Assembly: GCA_018971775.1 (NCBI GenBank) | Contig: JAGXAB010000001.1 | Span: 179,239-243,238 of the forward strand | Origin: Cyanobacteria bacterium REEB67 | GTDB taxonomy: Bacteria; Cyanobacteriota; Vampirovibrionia; Obscuribacterales; Obscuribacteraceae | Reading direction: 5' to 3' | Length of the DNA: 64,000 bases | In this document: positions 1 to 8,590 of the stretch, piece by piece | Layout: every line of letters starts with the position of its first letter | Numbering within the stretch: position 1 is the first letter of the stretch | Notes under the pieces: model-generated | Databases searched by the model: none | What the model was told of the DNA's origin: nothing | The model's input: the letters and a program-made list of their open reading frames with translations, nothing else | Made by a program: the position numbers and the translations under genes

Positions 1-1118
1 ATTTCGGTGATTTTAGCGTCGCGCATATAGCGCTCGACCGGGTAATCAGTGACATAGCCGTAACCGCCAAAAATCTGCACACACTTTGTCGTGTTGCGCA
101 TGGCCATTTCGGAGGCGAAAAGTTTGGCGTGGGCCGCGTATTTTGTGAATTTTTCACCGCTGTCCTGGGCGACTGAGGCGTTATAAACGAGCAGTCGAGC
201 GGCGTCTATCTCGGTCTGCATTTCCGCCATCATAAATTGTATGGCCTGGAAATTATTGATCGTCTTACCGAAGGCGACTCTTTCCTTGGTATAGCGGAAA
301 CAATGATCCCAGGCGCCCTGGGCGATACCGACAGCCTGAGCGCCTATACCGATCCGGCCGCCGTCGAGTGTAATCATTGCTACAGAGAAGCCGTCGCCGA
401 CATCACCGAGCATATTTTCGACAGGCACAGGCGTGTCTTCAAAATTGATCTGGCAGGTCGATGAACCCTTGATGCCGAGCTTGTCTTCGAGCTTGCCGAA
501 GGTAAAGCCGGGAGAACCTTTCTCGACGATCAATGCCACGAGACCTTTGTGCTTGAGCGCCTGGTCGGTCTGAGCGATGACGATGTAATAATCGGCTTCG
601 ACACCGTTGGTAATCCAATTTTTAGAACCGTTCAAAATAAATTGATTGCCGGTGCGCACCGCCATGCATTTGGCCGAAGCTGCGTCAGAGCCGCTGCCCG
701 GCTCGGAGAGGGCGAAAGCACCCATCTTTTTACCCTGGCACATCGGCGGTAAGAAACGCATTTTTTGCTCTTCATTACCGAGCACATAGATAGGTTTGGC
801 GCAAAGCGAGACGTGGGCCGAATACATTACCGAGGTTGTGGCGCAAGCGCTGGCCAGTTCCTCGACGACGATGGCGTAGGAGACATTGTCGAGACCGGCT
901 CCGCCGTATTGTTCGGGGAAGGGCAGGCCGCAGAGATCGGAGGCGGCGAGCAGATTCCAGTTTTCGCGCGGGAAGCGATGCTTCTGGTCGATTTCGGCGG
1001 CGCGCGGCGCAAATTCGGCCTGGGCCATTTCGCGGATCGTTTCTCTAATCAGTTGTTGCTCTTCTGATAATTTGAAACTTGTCGGTAATTCAGCGGCAAT
1101 ATTATGAGCGGTCAACAT
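1..1118 (-). CDS. Acyl-CoA dehydrogenase, 3' end cut by window edge
   Basis: A flavoprotein that oxidises acyl-CoA thioesters to enoyl-CoA in fatty-acid or branched-chain amino-acid breakdown. Reading from ATG at 1118, 372 residues are visible with no stop before base 1. Family landmarks read directly are AFALSEPGSGSDA (FAD-binding), GSKNWITNG, DKLGIKGSSTCQI, KERVAFGKTINNFQAIQFMMAE and QIFGGYGYVTDYPVER. Bacterial members run to about 380 residues, so only some ten residues are missing. The usual catalytic Glu, in a motif like IYEGTSE, falls just beyond the edge, so activity cannot be confirmed here. AGGGTGA lies a few bases before the ATG. The chain-length class (short-chain or acyl-specific) cannot be told from this. 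No partner electron-transfer flavoprotein gene is visible. Confidence 0.95.
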   Translation of the reverse strand, partial: MLTAHNIAAELPTSFKLSEEQQLIRETIREMAQAEFAPRAAEIDQKHRFPRENWNLLAASDLCGLPFPEQYGGAGLDNVSYAIVVEELASACATTSVMYSAHVSLCAKPIYVLGNEEQKMRFLPPMCQGKKMGAFALSEPGSGSDAASAKCMAVRTGNQFILNGSKNWITNGVEADYYIVIAQTDQALKHKGLVALIVEKGSPGFTFGKLEDKLGIKGSSTCQINFEDTPVPVENMLGDVGDGFSVAMITLDGGRIGIGAQAVGIAQGAWDHCFRYTKERVAFGKTINNFQAIQFMMAEMQTEIDAARLLVYNASVAQDSGEKFTKYAAHAKLFASEMAMRNTTKCVQIFGGYGYVTDYPVERYMRDAKITE

Positions 1119-1355
1119 TTGTCACCCTGCAAATCTTGGGAATGAACTCATGGCTATGAGGGACGAAAGCCAGCCGCGCCTTAAATTAAGCAAGCTGTGC
1201 CTGGCCTTTAGAGCCTGATCATAGCACCTGAAAGGGCCGCCTGGTACGAGCCGGACTAGCTCTTGGCGATCTGGTTTTCTGCCCCTGACAGGCTGGCCGC
1301 GCTCCTCTTTTTTTCCGGTGATGTTGTAGAGTATTGCTTTACCTGTCTTTTAGAT

Positions 1356-2930
1356 ATGAACTATAAAATGAATGACGCGGATATCAAGGTCCTCTACGTA
1401 GAAGATTCCAGAAGCTCGAATGCGCCCCTGCGCGAGGCCCTGAAGAATGAAGGGCTGACGATTTCTTTTTGCGGCGGCGGCTTCGACGCCCTCGACGAAT
1501 TGTCGGTCGACGGTGCCGATATCGTCGTCGCCAGCACCTCGCTCGGCGATTTGAACGGCTTTCAGGTGGCATCCTTGATTAAATCAAGCGAAAACACCGA
1601 GCAATTGCCGGTGGTTCTCCTGGAAGACAAGCATTCGGCGATCGATGATTTCTGGAATAAGCCGGCACGCTGTGATCTTTTTGTCAGCATAGACGATCTC
1701 AAAGACCCGAAGGGTGTGGCCGAATCGATTAAGGCCCTCGCTGAAGCGGCTCGCAATGAAGGTTGGGAACGCAAACGCGGTACGAGCGTGCTGGTGCCTA
1801 CCCAGGGCTTCTCCTCCAATCGTTTGATGGAGAGTTATAGCAGCCTGCTCGACGACCTCCTGCTCGAGCGCATGGTCAATCGTCTGGCCCGCAAGCTTAC
1901 GGCCATGGTCGAGCCCCGTACCCAGTTTCTCGACGCATTTTTTGAGCTGGTCGGCAAATTATTCAAGCCGGAGGTAACCGGTCTGGTTGTCGCCGATTTG
2001 AACAATCCCTGGGCCTCTCTCAGTTTTACCGGTAATACCTCAAAAACTGCCTATGATCAGGTCGTCGAGCAAGCCCTGGCCCAACTCAATATTGGCAATA
2101 GTCTCAGTATTGAGGCACGCGGTTATGAACAAAGCCAGAGCCAGACCGACGAGTCAGGCAGTGCCAATGGTGATGGCGATAAGCCTGAATCTGCGGGTAA
2201 GCAAAATCAGACCGGCGAAAAGTCAATCGAAAGCTTCGGCACCTTCGAAGTGTTGCCCGTCGGCAGCGAGAAGCAGGGCCTTGGCGCTCTTGTTTTCGGC
2301 ACGAGCGAAGCGGGTGGCTTCAGCTCTTCGGCAAAAGCCTTCATGACTTTGCTTACCCAGGAGCTCAAGCCGGTGATTCAGCTCTTGCTCGCTAAGCAGG
2401 AAATCGAAGTATTGCATTCGCGCGAACAATATCGCGCCGCTATCGATTCGCTCACCGGTCTCTATAATCTCGAATTTCTGGTCGGCTTTTTGCAGCAGCA
2501 ATTGCTGTTCTCCTTCCGTCAGCGCTTGCCTGTTGGCATGGTAATTATCGACCTCGATAATTTCTCCTCGATCAATCAAGATTATGGCTATGAATTTGGT
2601 GATTCGGTTTTGACCACCGTCGCTAACCGTTTGCTCAACATCACCAGATCAAGTGATTTACTGGCCCGCTACGGCGGCGATCAATTTGCCGTCGTCCTGC
2701 CCAATACCGATGAGGCGGGCGCTAAAGTGCTCGCCGAAAAAGTGCGCACCGAAATCGAAGTGCTCGATTTTAGTCAGGAGAACGCCAGACGCGCACCAAA
2801 AGTGACGGTATCTGTGGGTTGCGCCTGCTTCAACATGGAAGATCTCAATCCAGAGACGATTTTGCGAGATGCTAAAGTTGCCCTGCGTGCCGCTAAAGAC
2901 GCCGGCCGCAACCGCATCGCTACGGCCTGA
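1356..2930 (+). CDS. Pseudo-receiver / GAF-like / GGDEF (GGDQF) signalling protein
   Basis: A cytoplasmic signalling protein of 524 residues. The N-terminus (about 1-125) is receiver-like: it starts VLYVEDSR with the acidic pair. The position of the phosphate-accepting Asp reads VVASTSL, with Ser or Ala instead of Asp, so it is probably not phosphorylated. The middle (about 170-380) looks GAF-like, interrupted by a Ser/Gln/Gly-rich linker. The C-terminus (about 385-524) is a GGDEF domain with DSLTGLYN and RYGGDQFAVVLP; the signature at residues 440-444 is GGDQF, not GG(D/E)EF, so diguanylate cyclase activity is possible but uncertain. The frame stays open to a TTG at 1263, but the receiver fold begins just after ATG 1356 or ATG 1368; neither has a strong ribosome site. 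It stands alone, divergent from the acyl-CoA dehydrogenase. Confidence 0.85.
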   Translation: MNYKMNDADIKVLYVEDSRSSNAPLREALKNEGLTISFCGGGFDALDELSVDGADIVVASTSLGDLNGFQVASLIKSSENTEQLPVVLLEDKHSAIDDFWNKPARCDLFVSIDDLKDPKGVAESIKALAEAARNEGWERKRGTSVLVPTQGFSSNRLMESYSSLLDDLLLERMVNRLARKLTAMVEPRTQFLDAFFELVGKLFKPEVTGLVVADLNNPWASLSFTGNTSKTAYDQVVEQALAQLNIGNSLSIEARGYEQSQSQTDESGSANGDGDKPESAGKQNQTGEKSIESFGTFEVLPVGSEKQGLGALVFGTSEAGGFSSSAKAFMTLLTQELKPVIQLLLAKQEIEVLHSREQYRAAIDSLTGLYNLEFLVGFLQQQLLFSFRQRLPVGMVIIDLDNFSSINQDYGYEFGDSVLTTVANRLLNITRSSDLLARYGGDQFAVVLPNTDEAGAKVLAEKVRTEIEVLDFSQENARRAPKVTVSVGCACFNMEDLNPETILRDAKVALRAAKDAGRNRIATA

Positions 2931-2957
2931 TTGCTTTTAGACTCAACGCGAGGAATT

Positions 2958-4229
2958 TTAGCGGCAAGGGTAAGCGGTCGTCATAGTCATCTGTTCATAG
3001 AATCGATCGATGCTGTCAACCAGCGCCGACTCCTCCGTACCCATCAGCAAAGCCAGTGCCATTGCTGCTCCCGCTCCGACACCTTCTTTGACGTGGCCCT
3101 CTTCGTAAGCACGCAGGCCTGCATGTCCGCTGCTGGAAAAATCCGGACATGCCGCCACATATGGTGCGTCGATCAATTCGGCCAGTTTTTTTGTGTCGGC
3201 AAAGGGATCGAAGGCGACCCATTTTGTGGTGATCACGATCAGATGTCGCTCGAGCAAGGCGGTGAGCTTCTTGCCCTGCGCGCCATCGGCAGTGGCCATG
3301 GCTCTGACCAGAGCATAGACGGCAAGCATCTGTGAACCACCGGCCAGTATGATTGGCTGCGGTGTATCGTTAAGTGAATCAGCCGAGGCCGCTTCTTTAC
3401 CGGCCGCGAGCAAGCGACCGATGACGAAGCCGCAGGCAAAAGCCTGCATCGGATCGCCTGCATAAGCAACTGCTAAAAGTGGCCGGCGGAGGCAGTTCGC
3501 GACCAAATCTGTGCGATTGATTTTCAGTCTCTGGCCCAGATTGTCCAGGGCCTCCTTGACGAGCAACGCCTTGCCGCTGGCGCGAGTACCTTGAATGCTA
3601 CTCGAAAGCAGGTTGTCCGCCTCCACTCCCAGTAATTTCAAAACTCCTAGTGCTGTGGTTGTGCCACCGGGGACGCATTCAGCCAGGGCTGTCAGTGTCT
3701 TTTGGCTTCGTTCTTCCTGGCCCATCGCCAGACCCCGGTTGAAGAGCATTTCGACGAGAGTGAGATCAAGGCTTTCCGTTTGCGTGAAAAGCCTGGCCGG
3801 TCTGCCTCCCAGGCTGATGTAACGGGGGGCGACCTGGTTCTGCTTGCCTTCTAACGCTGTCGGAGCCAGGGAGGATGACACTGGCGCTAGGGCTGGTGCT
3901 GCGAAAGTACCGCAGTCGACAATCTGTAAGGTATGCACGATTTTGCTCAAGGCTGCCCTGGTCAGCACCACGGGTGATGTCACGCCCGCCGGTGAACTTG
4001 GCAGAGTTGCACCAGAGGCGGTGCCATCTCCAAGCAGGGCTTCGGCGTCCAGCTGGGGCGTGAGCCTCCGCGATGCGGCGTCTGCTCCTGCCGCCGAGAT
4101 ATTGTCCAGATCGCTTATCTCGGTCGCTCCGAGGGCCAGGACAAACTCCGTACTGACCGCCTTTCTAATGTCATCGATGATCTTAGCGGCGCGCTCTGCG
4201 CAATTGCCTTCACTTATGATCTTGATCAT
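2958..4229 (-). CDS. cobT: CobT-like phosphoribosyltransferase (archaeal/cyanobacterial UPF0284 type)
   Basis: Resembles the TIGR00303/UPF0284 family, proposed to do the CobT step of cobalamin lower-ligand assembly: phosphoribosyl transfer from nicotinate mononucleotide to the base. Of 423 residues, the diagnostic parts are ECVPGGTTTALGVL, a Gly-rich ILAGGSQMLAVYALVRA, TTKWVAFDP and VKEGVGAGAAMALAL near the end. A longer frame to 4343 exists, but ATG 4229 starts one base after the stop of the upstream membrane-protein gene, with GGAAG seven bases before it. That gives a natural coupled start at MIKIISEGN. An Ala/Ser/Pro-rich stretch around residues 70-140 looks like a lineage insertion. No other cobalamin gene is visible, so the role is inferred from family only. 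Confidence 0.8.
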   Translation of the reverse strand: MIKIISEGNCAERAAKIIDDIRKAVSTEFVLALGATEISDLDNISAAGADAASRRLTPQLDAEALLGDGTASGATLPSSPAGVTSPVVLTRAALSKIVHTLQIVDCGTFAAPALAPVSSSLAPTALEGKQNQVAPRYISLGGRPARLFTQTESLDLTLVEMLFNRGLAMGQEERSQKTLTALAECVPGGTTTALGVLKLLGVEADNLLSSSIQGTRASGKALLVKEALDNLGQRLKINRTDLVANCLRRPLLAVAYAGDPMQAFACGFVIGRLLAAGKEAASADSLNDTPQPIILAGGSQMLAVYALVRAMATADGAQGKKLTALLERHLIVITTKWVAFDPFADTKKLAELIDAPYVAACPDFSSSGHAGLRAYEEGHVKEGVGAGAAMALALLMGTEESALVDSIDRFYEQMTMTTAYPCR

Positions 4230-4230
4230 G

Positions 4231-5289
4231 TCAGACTTCCGACGACGTCTCTGGCAACGATGGAAAGGGTGTTTCCGCTGATCCTTCCGGCCCTGATTGG
4301 GTAGGCGTTTCCGGCGCTTGCACAGGCGCTGTGATGACGGCATCGCGCACTACTTCGAAGAGCATGGCGGTGCAGAGCGGATAGACGATGAAACCGGCGA
4401 TCACCTGCCAGGTCTCCCAGCCCAGTTGCTGGTAGAGATTGCCGGGGGTGGCCCAGGCCGTATTGGCGTTGAAGAGACCAATCGCTACATAAGGTGTCGT
4501 CAAAACCGTGCTCAGTGCAGTCGTCACCCCGGTCATCACCGACATGAGCAGAGCGCTTGTGAGACCGAGCTGGAGCGAAAAAGCAATCGCCTTGCCTACG
4601 GTGCGCTCGAACATAATGGCCACCGCCACGCTTACTACCGAATAGTTAGAGAGAATGACAAAAATGACGGCCGTGACTAATTGCACCGGCAGAGCCATCG
4701 CTCTCATTTCCGGAGGGATGGTCAGGCTTGTGGTATCGGGGGCGAGGAGCACGCTGGAAAAAAGGAAGGTAGCGCAAAATGTCAGGATCAAGGGCAGACA
4801 GATCAGAGCTTCGAGAAGGAGCACTTTTGTCAGATAGCCCTGGTGCGCTTTGAGATCGACGGCGGCGCTCAAGAAAGCTTGCTCGATTTTCTTGCTATAG
4901 TCCGCAGCCCGGGTTTCAGCGACATTTGCCGGCAGGGGGAAAACTAAAAAGGCACGCGTGAAAGTCATCAGCGATACAAGCAAAAAACTGAATGCAACAA
5001 TGAAGAGAATGCCGCCTGCAGATAGCCCGGCCAGGCCGGTCAAAAGCTTGGGCAAGAGCTCGTTGGCGTTGATTGCTTCCTGGCCGGGTTTTTGATTGAG
5101 CTCCTGCAGCAGGTTGAGGACAAAAGTAAAAATTATGGCCGCCACGAAAAAGAGAGCCGAAGGCAGCACCAGTCGGCGCCGAAACTGCCAGGAAAAAAGG
5201 AGTACATGGTGCCACCAGGCCGGTGAAAAAAAGCGGGCGAGCACTTTGATGCCGGGAAATAACGGTGGTTTGGCCATTGCTTGTGCCAT
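4231..5289 (-). CDS. Polytopic membrane protein, unknown function
   Basis: I do not recognise the family. The 352-residue product shows about six hydrophobic segments: near residues 40-62, 90-112, 158-185, 200-228, 235-265 and 300-320. A basic N-terminus precedes the first, and the C-terminal tail (about 320-352) is rich in Pro, Thr, Ser and Glu and likely disordered. ATG 5289 is preceded by GGAG six bases upstream, which supports this start over an internal Met at 5274. The TGA stop is separated by one base from the ATG of the cobT-like gene, so the two are almost certainly co-transcribed and translationally coupled. A transport or envelope role linked to cobamide metabolism is possible, but the sequence does not show it. 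Confidence 0.75.
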   Translation of the reverse strand: MAQAMAKPPLFPGIKVLARFFSPAWWHHVLLFSWQFRRRLVLPSALFFVAAIIFTFVLNLLQELNQKPGQEAINANELLPKLLTGLAGLSAGGILFIVAFSFLLVSLMTFTRAFLVFPLPANVAETRAADYSKKIEQAFLSAAVDLKAHQGYLTKVLLLEALICLPLILTFCATFLFSSVLLAPDTTSLTIPPEMRAMALPVQLVTAVIFVILSNYSVVSVAVAIMFERTVGKAIAFSLQLGLTSALLMSVMTGVTTALSTVLTTPYVAIGLFNANTAWATPGNLYQQLGWETWQVIAGFIVYPLCTAMLFEVVRDAVITAPVQAPETPTQSGPEGSAETPFPSLPETSSEV

Positions 5290-5435
5290 TGCTCGCTCCA
5301 GCCAGGGGGCGCGCCGGTAGAAGATTGCGATCGTCAGGCAACGAACTGCAGGTCTAAGACCGATGCTGTCGGTCTAGTTCTACCATTTTGATCGCTGGAA
5401 GCGGGCGTTATTTAGACAATTAAGTAACGACTTTA

Positions 5436-8291
5436 TCAGTAGTTGTCAGTGCCGACGGGAGCAACAGGGCGCGGCCGCGGCGGGGCGAAACGTCTGAGGA
5501 TGTCGACGAAATTGAGGCCGGGCTTGATGCCTTCCGGCACGTCACCGATGGTGAATTCGACGCTCTTTTTGTAGACCGGCTTGCCATTAGTGAAGCGATC
5601 GCCAAGGGGTACAGGTTTGCCGTTTTCATAAAGCGGTCGCAGTACAACTGCACCGGCAATCTGGTCGTGCAGCTGTTCGAAGCGGTGCAGACCGCCTCCG
5701 TCTGCTCCGACGCCGCCGTCCTGGAGGCGCGATACTTCGATGAAATAAGGCGATGTGCCTTTGTCCGGGCCGATGTATTTGCCTTCATGGTTGACGAGAA
5801 TGATCGAGCCGTCGCTGGGCAGGGCCGAATTGTCGAGACGATTGATGATTTCAGCGAGGGTGGGCTGGCGCTCGGCTCTTTCGGCGATTTGCTTGGCGCG
5901 CGAATCGTCCAGGAGAGAGACCTTGCCTTCCAGGTGTTTTTTCACTTCCGAAAATCTCAACTCGGGCGAACCGTTGCGACTGGAGCGGGTGGGCTCGGGT
6001 AGATCCGGGAGCTGTTCTTTATAGCCTCGGTAGGATGTGGGCAAACGCCCCATCATCGACTCGACATCGGCCAGGGCTTGTTCGGTCACGCCCTCGCGGG
6101 TGCGCATGTCCGGGGTTTCGGCCATTTGTTTGGAGGTCGAACGCGCGTACTGAAGCACCGCCTTCAGTGCCCTTGTGTATTTGACTCCGTCTTCTTCCTT
6201 CAACTTTGCGTTGACTTCACTGAGGCGCTTTTCCATGTCGGCCTTCACTTCGGTCACCGATGCGCGGTTAGTCGGACGGTAAATGCCGCCGTCAATTTCG
6301 CTCAGTACCTTGGTGCAGTATTCTTTTTCGCGCACCAGTTCATTGCCGCGGATCGCTTTAAAAGCCGCCTCGCGACTGACCTGTGCTTCGGGCGAGAGGC
6401 GCGCCACGCCGGCCTCTAGCCTGGCTTCAGAGATATTGTCGGTTTTTGGTGTTGCTTCTCTGGCATGAAGAGGTTGCACTTCGCTGACGGCAACATGGTC
6501 GGCGACACCGGCGGATTTGATCGGAGCGACTGGCTCGACCGGCTCTACCGCTTTTAGCGGTTCGACTTTTGCGGCCGGGGTGACGACATCGACGCTTGCT
6601 TCTGGCGCTCTGGTGGCTTCGCTGACAATCGAAGCGAGAGTATTTTGATTAGAGGTATGGTCGCTGAAGCCGGAGGAAGCGGCTGGTGTCTCGGCTTTGG
6701 CCGGTGCCTTTGTCTCTTCGACTGCTTTGGCCTTGGCCTCCGGTTTGGCCGCCGGCGGCTCGAACTGAGCCTGGACAAGTTGGGCCGGATCTTTCACCAG
6801 CAAATCAAGTCGGGTGTTATACGAATCGACAATCGGTTTAATTGCTTCTTCCACTGTCTGGCGGCGCGTTCTCAGCTCGGACATTTGAGCGTTCAGGGCG
6901 TCGATTTCGGCCTGGGCCGAAGCAAGTTTGGTCGGTTGATCGGTTCGGGCCTGGGTGAGGGCATCTTGCGCTTCCTGCAGGCTTTCCCTGTGGCGGGCGA
7001 TGGCGTCGGTGCCGCCGTCGATCTTCATTTCGTCATAGCGAGCTTTTTCGGCCAGGAAGTTTTTGTGTTTGGTCTGGAAATCTTCACGCAGAGCCGGATC
7101 AACCGGTGTGCCGTCGGTCGGTTCCTGTTTCTTGAAGGCGGCCTGTTTCTCTTCGAAGAGTAGATCGAGAGATTTCTTCTTGCCCGGCAATTCGCGGCTG
7201 ATGCCCTGGGCTTCGGTCAGAGCTTGCTGTCTGATCCGCACTGTTTGCTCTAGATTGCCGAGATTCTCGAGCTCGACTTTTTCTCTGGTGGCTTTATTGA
7301 GCTTCGGTGTGAGAGCGGCTTCTTCTGTTTTGATTTGAGCGTGCTGCGCTTCCAGGTCGACGAGCTTAGCGCGGCCGTCGATCAAGTGGGCGTCGTTTTT
7401 GACCATTTGCGAGCGGGTGAAAGTGGTCTGGATATCGGCTAGCGAGCCGGATCCTTTTGTCTTGCCGCTGATGATTTCTTTAGCCGAATCTATAATCGGA
7501 CTGACCTTGCCGAGGGCGGCACCGTCTTTGCCGGCAAAGGCGACACCGAGCGAGCCGTCCAGTCCGTGATTGGTGAGCACATGGGCGCCGTTGACCCGAC
7601 CGTCATGGGCGAGGAAATCGGCGGCACTATTGAATGACGATTTGACACCGGCTGCTGCGTCGACATGCCAGTTATTTTTAAGCTCCAGGCCTTTCTTCAT
7701 ACCGATGCCACCGGCGGCGAAGGCAAGGGCTGTGTCGAAGGCGAAGGAGCCTCCATTGGCCGCGACGATCTGACGGTCGTTGGCCATGTGTTCTTTGCTG
7801 TCGAAAGCATCGCCGACTGCATGCATGGTGTTCTGGACACGGCCGCGTTCGTATTCGCTATAGACCCAGCTTGCGCCCATGGCCACGCCGGCTACAGCCG
7901 TGATGCCTCTGCCGATCGGGCCGGCTTTTGCCAGTGCGCCAAGGCCATAGCCGATACCGAGCGATTCGGCGACGGTCTGAGCCGTATGCAAATTGAGAGA
8001 GTTTTTGGCACTGTCGACGATACCATCTTTGAGGCCACCGGCTAAAACCGTGGCGGCTCGTCCAACACCGTTCATCGTTTCGCTAAGTGATGCGCTGGTA
8101 TCGGATGCAGTGCTCTTTTGCGAAGTGCTACCGCTGAAAAATTCAGAGGCCAATCTGGCGCTCGCTTCACGCTGCGATGCGGTGAGGCTGCTGTCGATCT
8201 GGTGCGCTTCCGGCCTCAGGGTGCTGGAATCAGCCGAAGGATTGAAAGGACCAGCGGCGTGATTCTGTAGGCTCGGGCTTGAGTCTGCCAT
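5436..8291 (-). CDS. Large coiled-coil protein with Gly/Ala-rich hydrophobic region, unknown function
   Basis: A 951-residue protein I cannot assign. The first 75 residues are Ser/Ala/Thr-rich and probably disordered. Residues about 110-145 and 180-200 are Gly/Ala-rich and hydrophobic (GLGALAKAGPIGRGI, ALAFAAGGIGMKKG), which could insert in or lie on a membrane. About 295-490 is strongly heptad-like, rich in Glu, Lys, Gln and Leu, and should form a long coiled coil. About 495-620 is a Pro/Ala/Val/Lys/Glu linker. The remaining 330 residues look folded and end in a Pro/Arg-rich tail. No catalytic motif is evident. ATG 8291 has GGAG about ten bases upstream. It is divergent from the gene at 8591, across a control region with repeats. 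A structural or filament-like role would be a guess. Confidence 0.75.
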   Translation of the reverse strand: MADSSPSLQNHAAGPFNPSADSSTLRPEAHQIDSSLTASQREASARLASEFFSGSTSQKSTASDTSASLSETMNGVGRAATVLAGGLKDGIVDSAKNSLNLHTAQTVAESLGIGYGLGALAKAGPIGRGITAVAGVAMGASWVYSEYERGRVQNTMHAVGDAFDSKEHMANDRQIVAANGGSFAFDTALAFAAGGIGMKKGLELKNNWHVDAAAGVKSSFNSAADFLAHDGRVNGAHVLTNHGLDGSLGVAFAGKDGAALGKVSPIIDSAKEIISGKTKGSGSLADIQTTFTRSQMVKNDAHLIDGRAKLVDLEAQHAQIKTEEAALTPKLNKATREKVELENLGNLEQTVRIRQQALTEAQGISRELPGKKKSLDLLFEEKQAAFKKQEPTDGTPVDPALREDFQTKHKNFLAEKARYDEMKIDGGTDAIARHRESLQEAQDALTQARTDQPTKLASAQAEIDALNAQMSELRTRRQTVEEAIKPIVDSYNTRLDLLVKDPAQLVQAQFEPPAAKPEAKAKAVEETKAPAKAETPAASSGFSDHTSNQNTLASIVSEATRAPEASVDVVTPAAKVEPLKAVEPVEPVAPIKSAGVADHVAVSEVQPLHAREATPKTDNISEARLEAGVARLSPEAQVSREAAFKAIRGNELVREKEYCTKVLSEIDGGIYRPTNRASVTEVKADMEKRLSEVNAKLKEEDGVKYTRALKAVLQYARSTSKQMAETPDMRTREGVTEQALADVESMMGRLPTSYRGYKEQLPDLPEPTRSSRNGSPELRFSEVKKHLEGKVSLLDDSRAKQIAERAERQPTLAEIINRLDNSALPSDGSIILVNHEGKYIGPDKGTSPYFIEVSRLQDGGVGADGGGLHRFEQLHDQIAGAVVLRPLYENGKPVPLGDRFTNGKPVYKKSVEFTIGDVPEGIKPGLNFVDILRRFAPPRPRPVAPVGTDNY

Positions 8292-8350
8292 GTGGGGGTC
8301 TCCAACTTGGGTCAGCGGGGTTGTGTCTGAATATTAAGGTTCATTCATCA

Positions 8351-8390
8351 ACACGTCGATTGGGGAAATTACCCCTGAACACGTAGATTT
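8351..8390. repeat. Near-identical 12-mers flanking a GGGG/CCCC hairpin
   Basis: AACACGTCGATT (8351-8362) and AACACGTAGATT (8379-8390) are direct repeats with one mismatch. Between them lies GGGGAAATTACCCC (8363-8376), a four-pair inverted repeat with a six-base loop. The unit sits in the divergent gap, about 60 bases upstream of the ATG at 8291. Direct repeats of this spacing can be binding sites for a dimeric regulator, but no regulator is identified. Confidence 0.35.
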
Positions 8391-8450
8391 CCCATTAATT
8401 CAAGGGAAAAAGTGCTGGCCTGGCGGCAGTGTTGCGCACTAAAAAGACCC

Positions 8451-8541
8451 CCAAAAATAGCCTGATTCCTGGGCCTGTCCGGTCTGGCGTTGATCTGCCC
8501 AAAACCCGGGCTATTTTTGGCCGGCCAAAATCTTTTATACT
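8451..8541 (+). promoter_or_regulatory. Palindromic control region with likely -10 box for the gene at 8591
   Basis: CCAAAAATAGCC (8451-8462) is exactly complementary to GGCTATTTTTGG (8509-8520), separated by 46 bases. Overlapping the second arm is a perfect 16-base palindrome, TTTTGGCCGGCCAAAA (8515-8530). Five bases later comes TATACT (8536-8541), a good -10 box; no good -35 hexamer is present, which would suit activator control. The position is right for a transcript starting near 8548 and a ribosome site near 8582. The reading frame is open through this stretch but is best treated as untranslated. Confidence 0.5.
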
Positions 8542-8590
8542 GCGCCCTGGCGGAAGATTTATCCGGCCCCAAAATACGAAAGGGTCCAAT

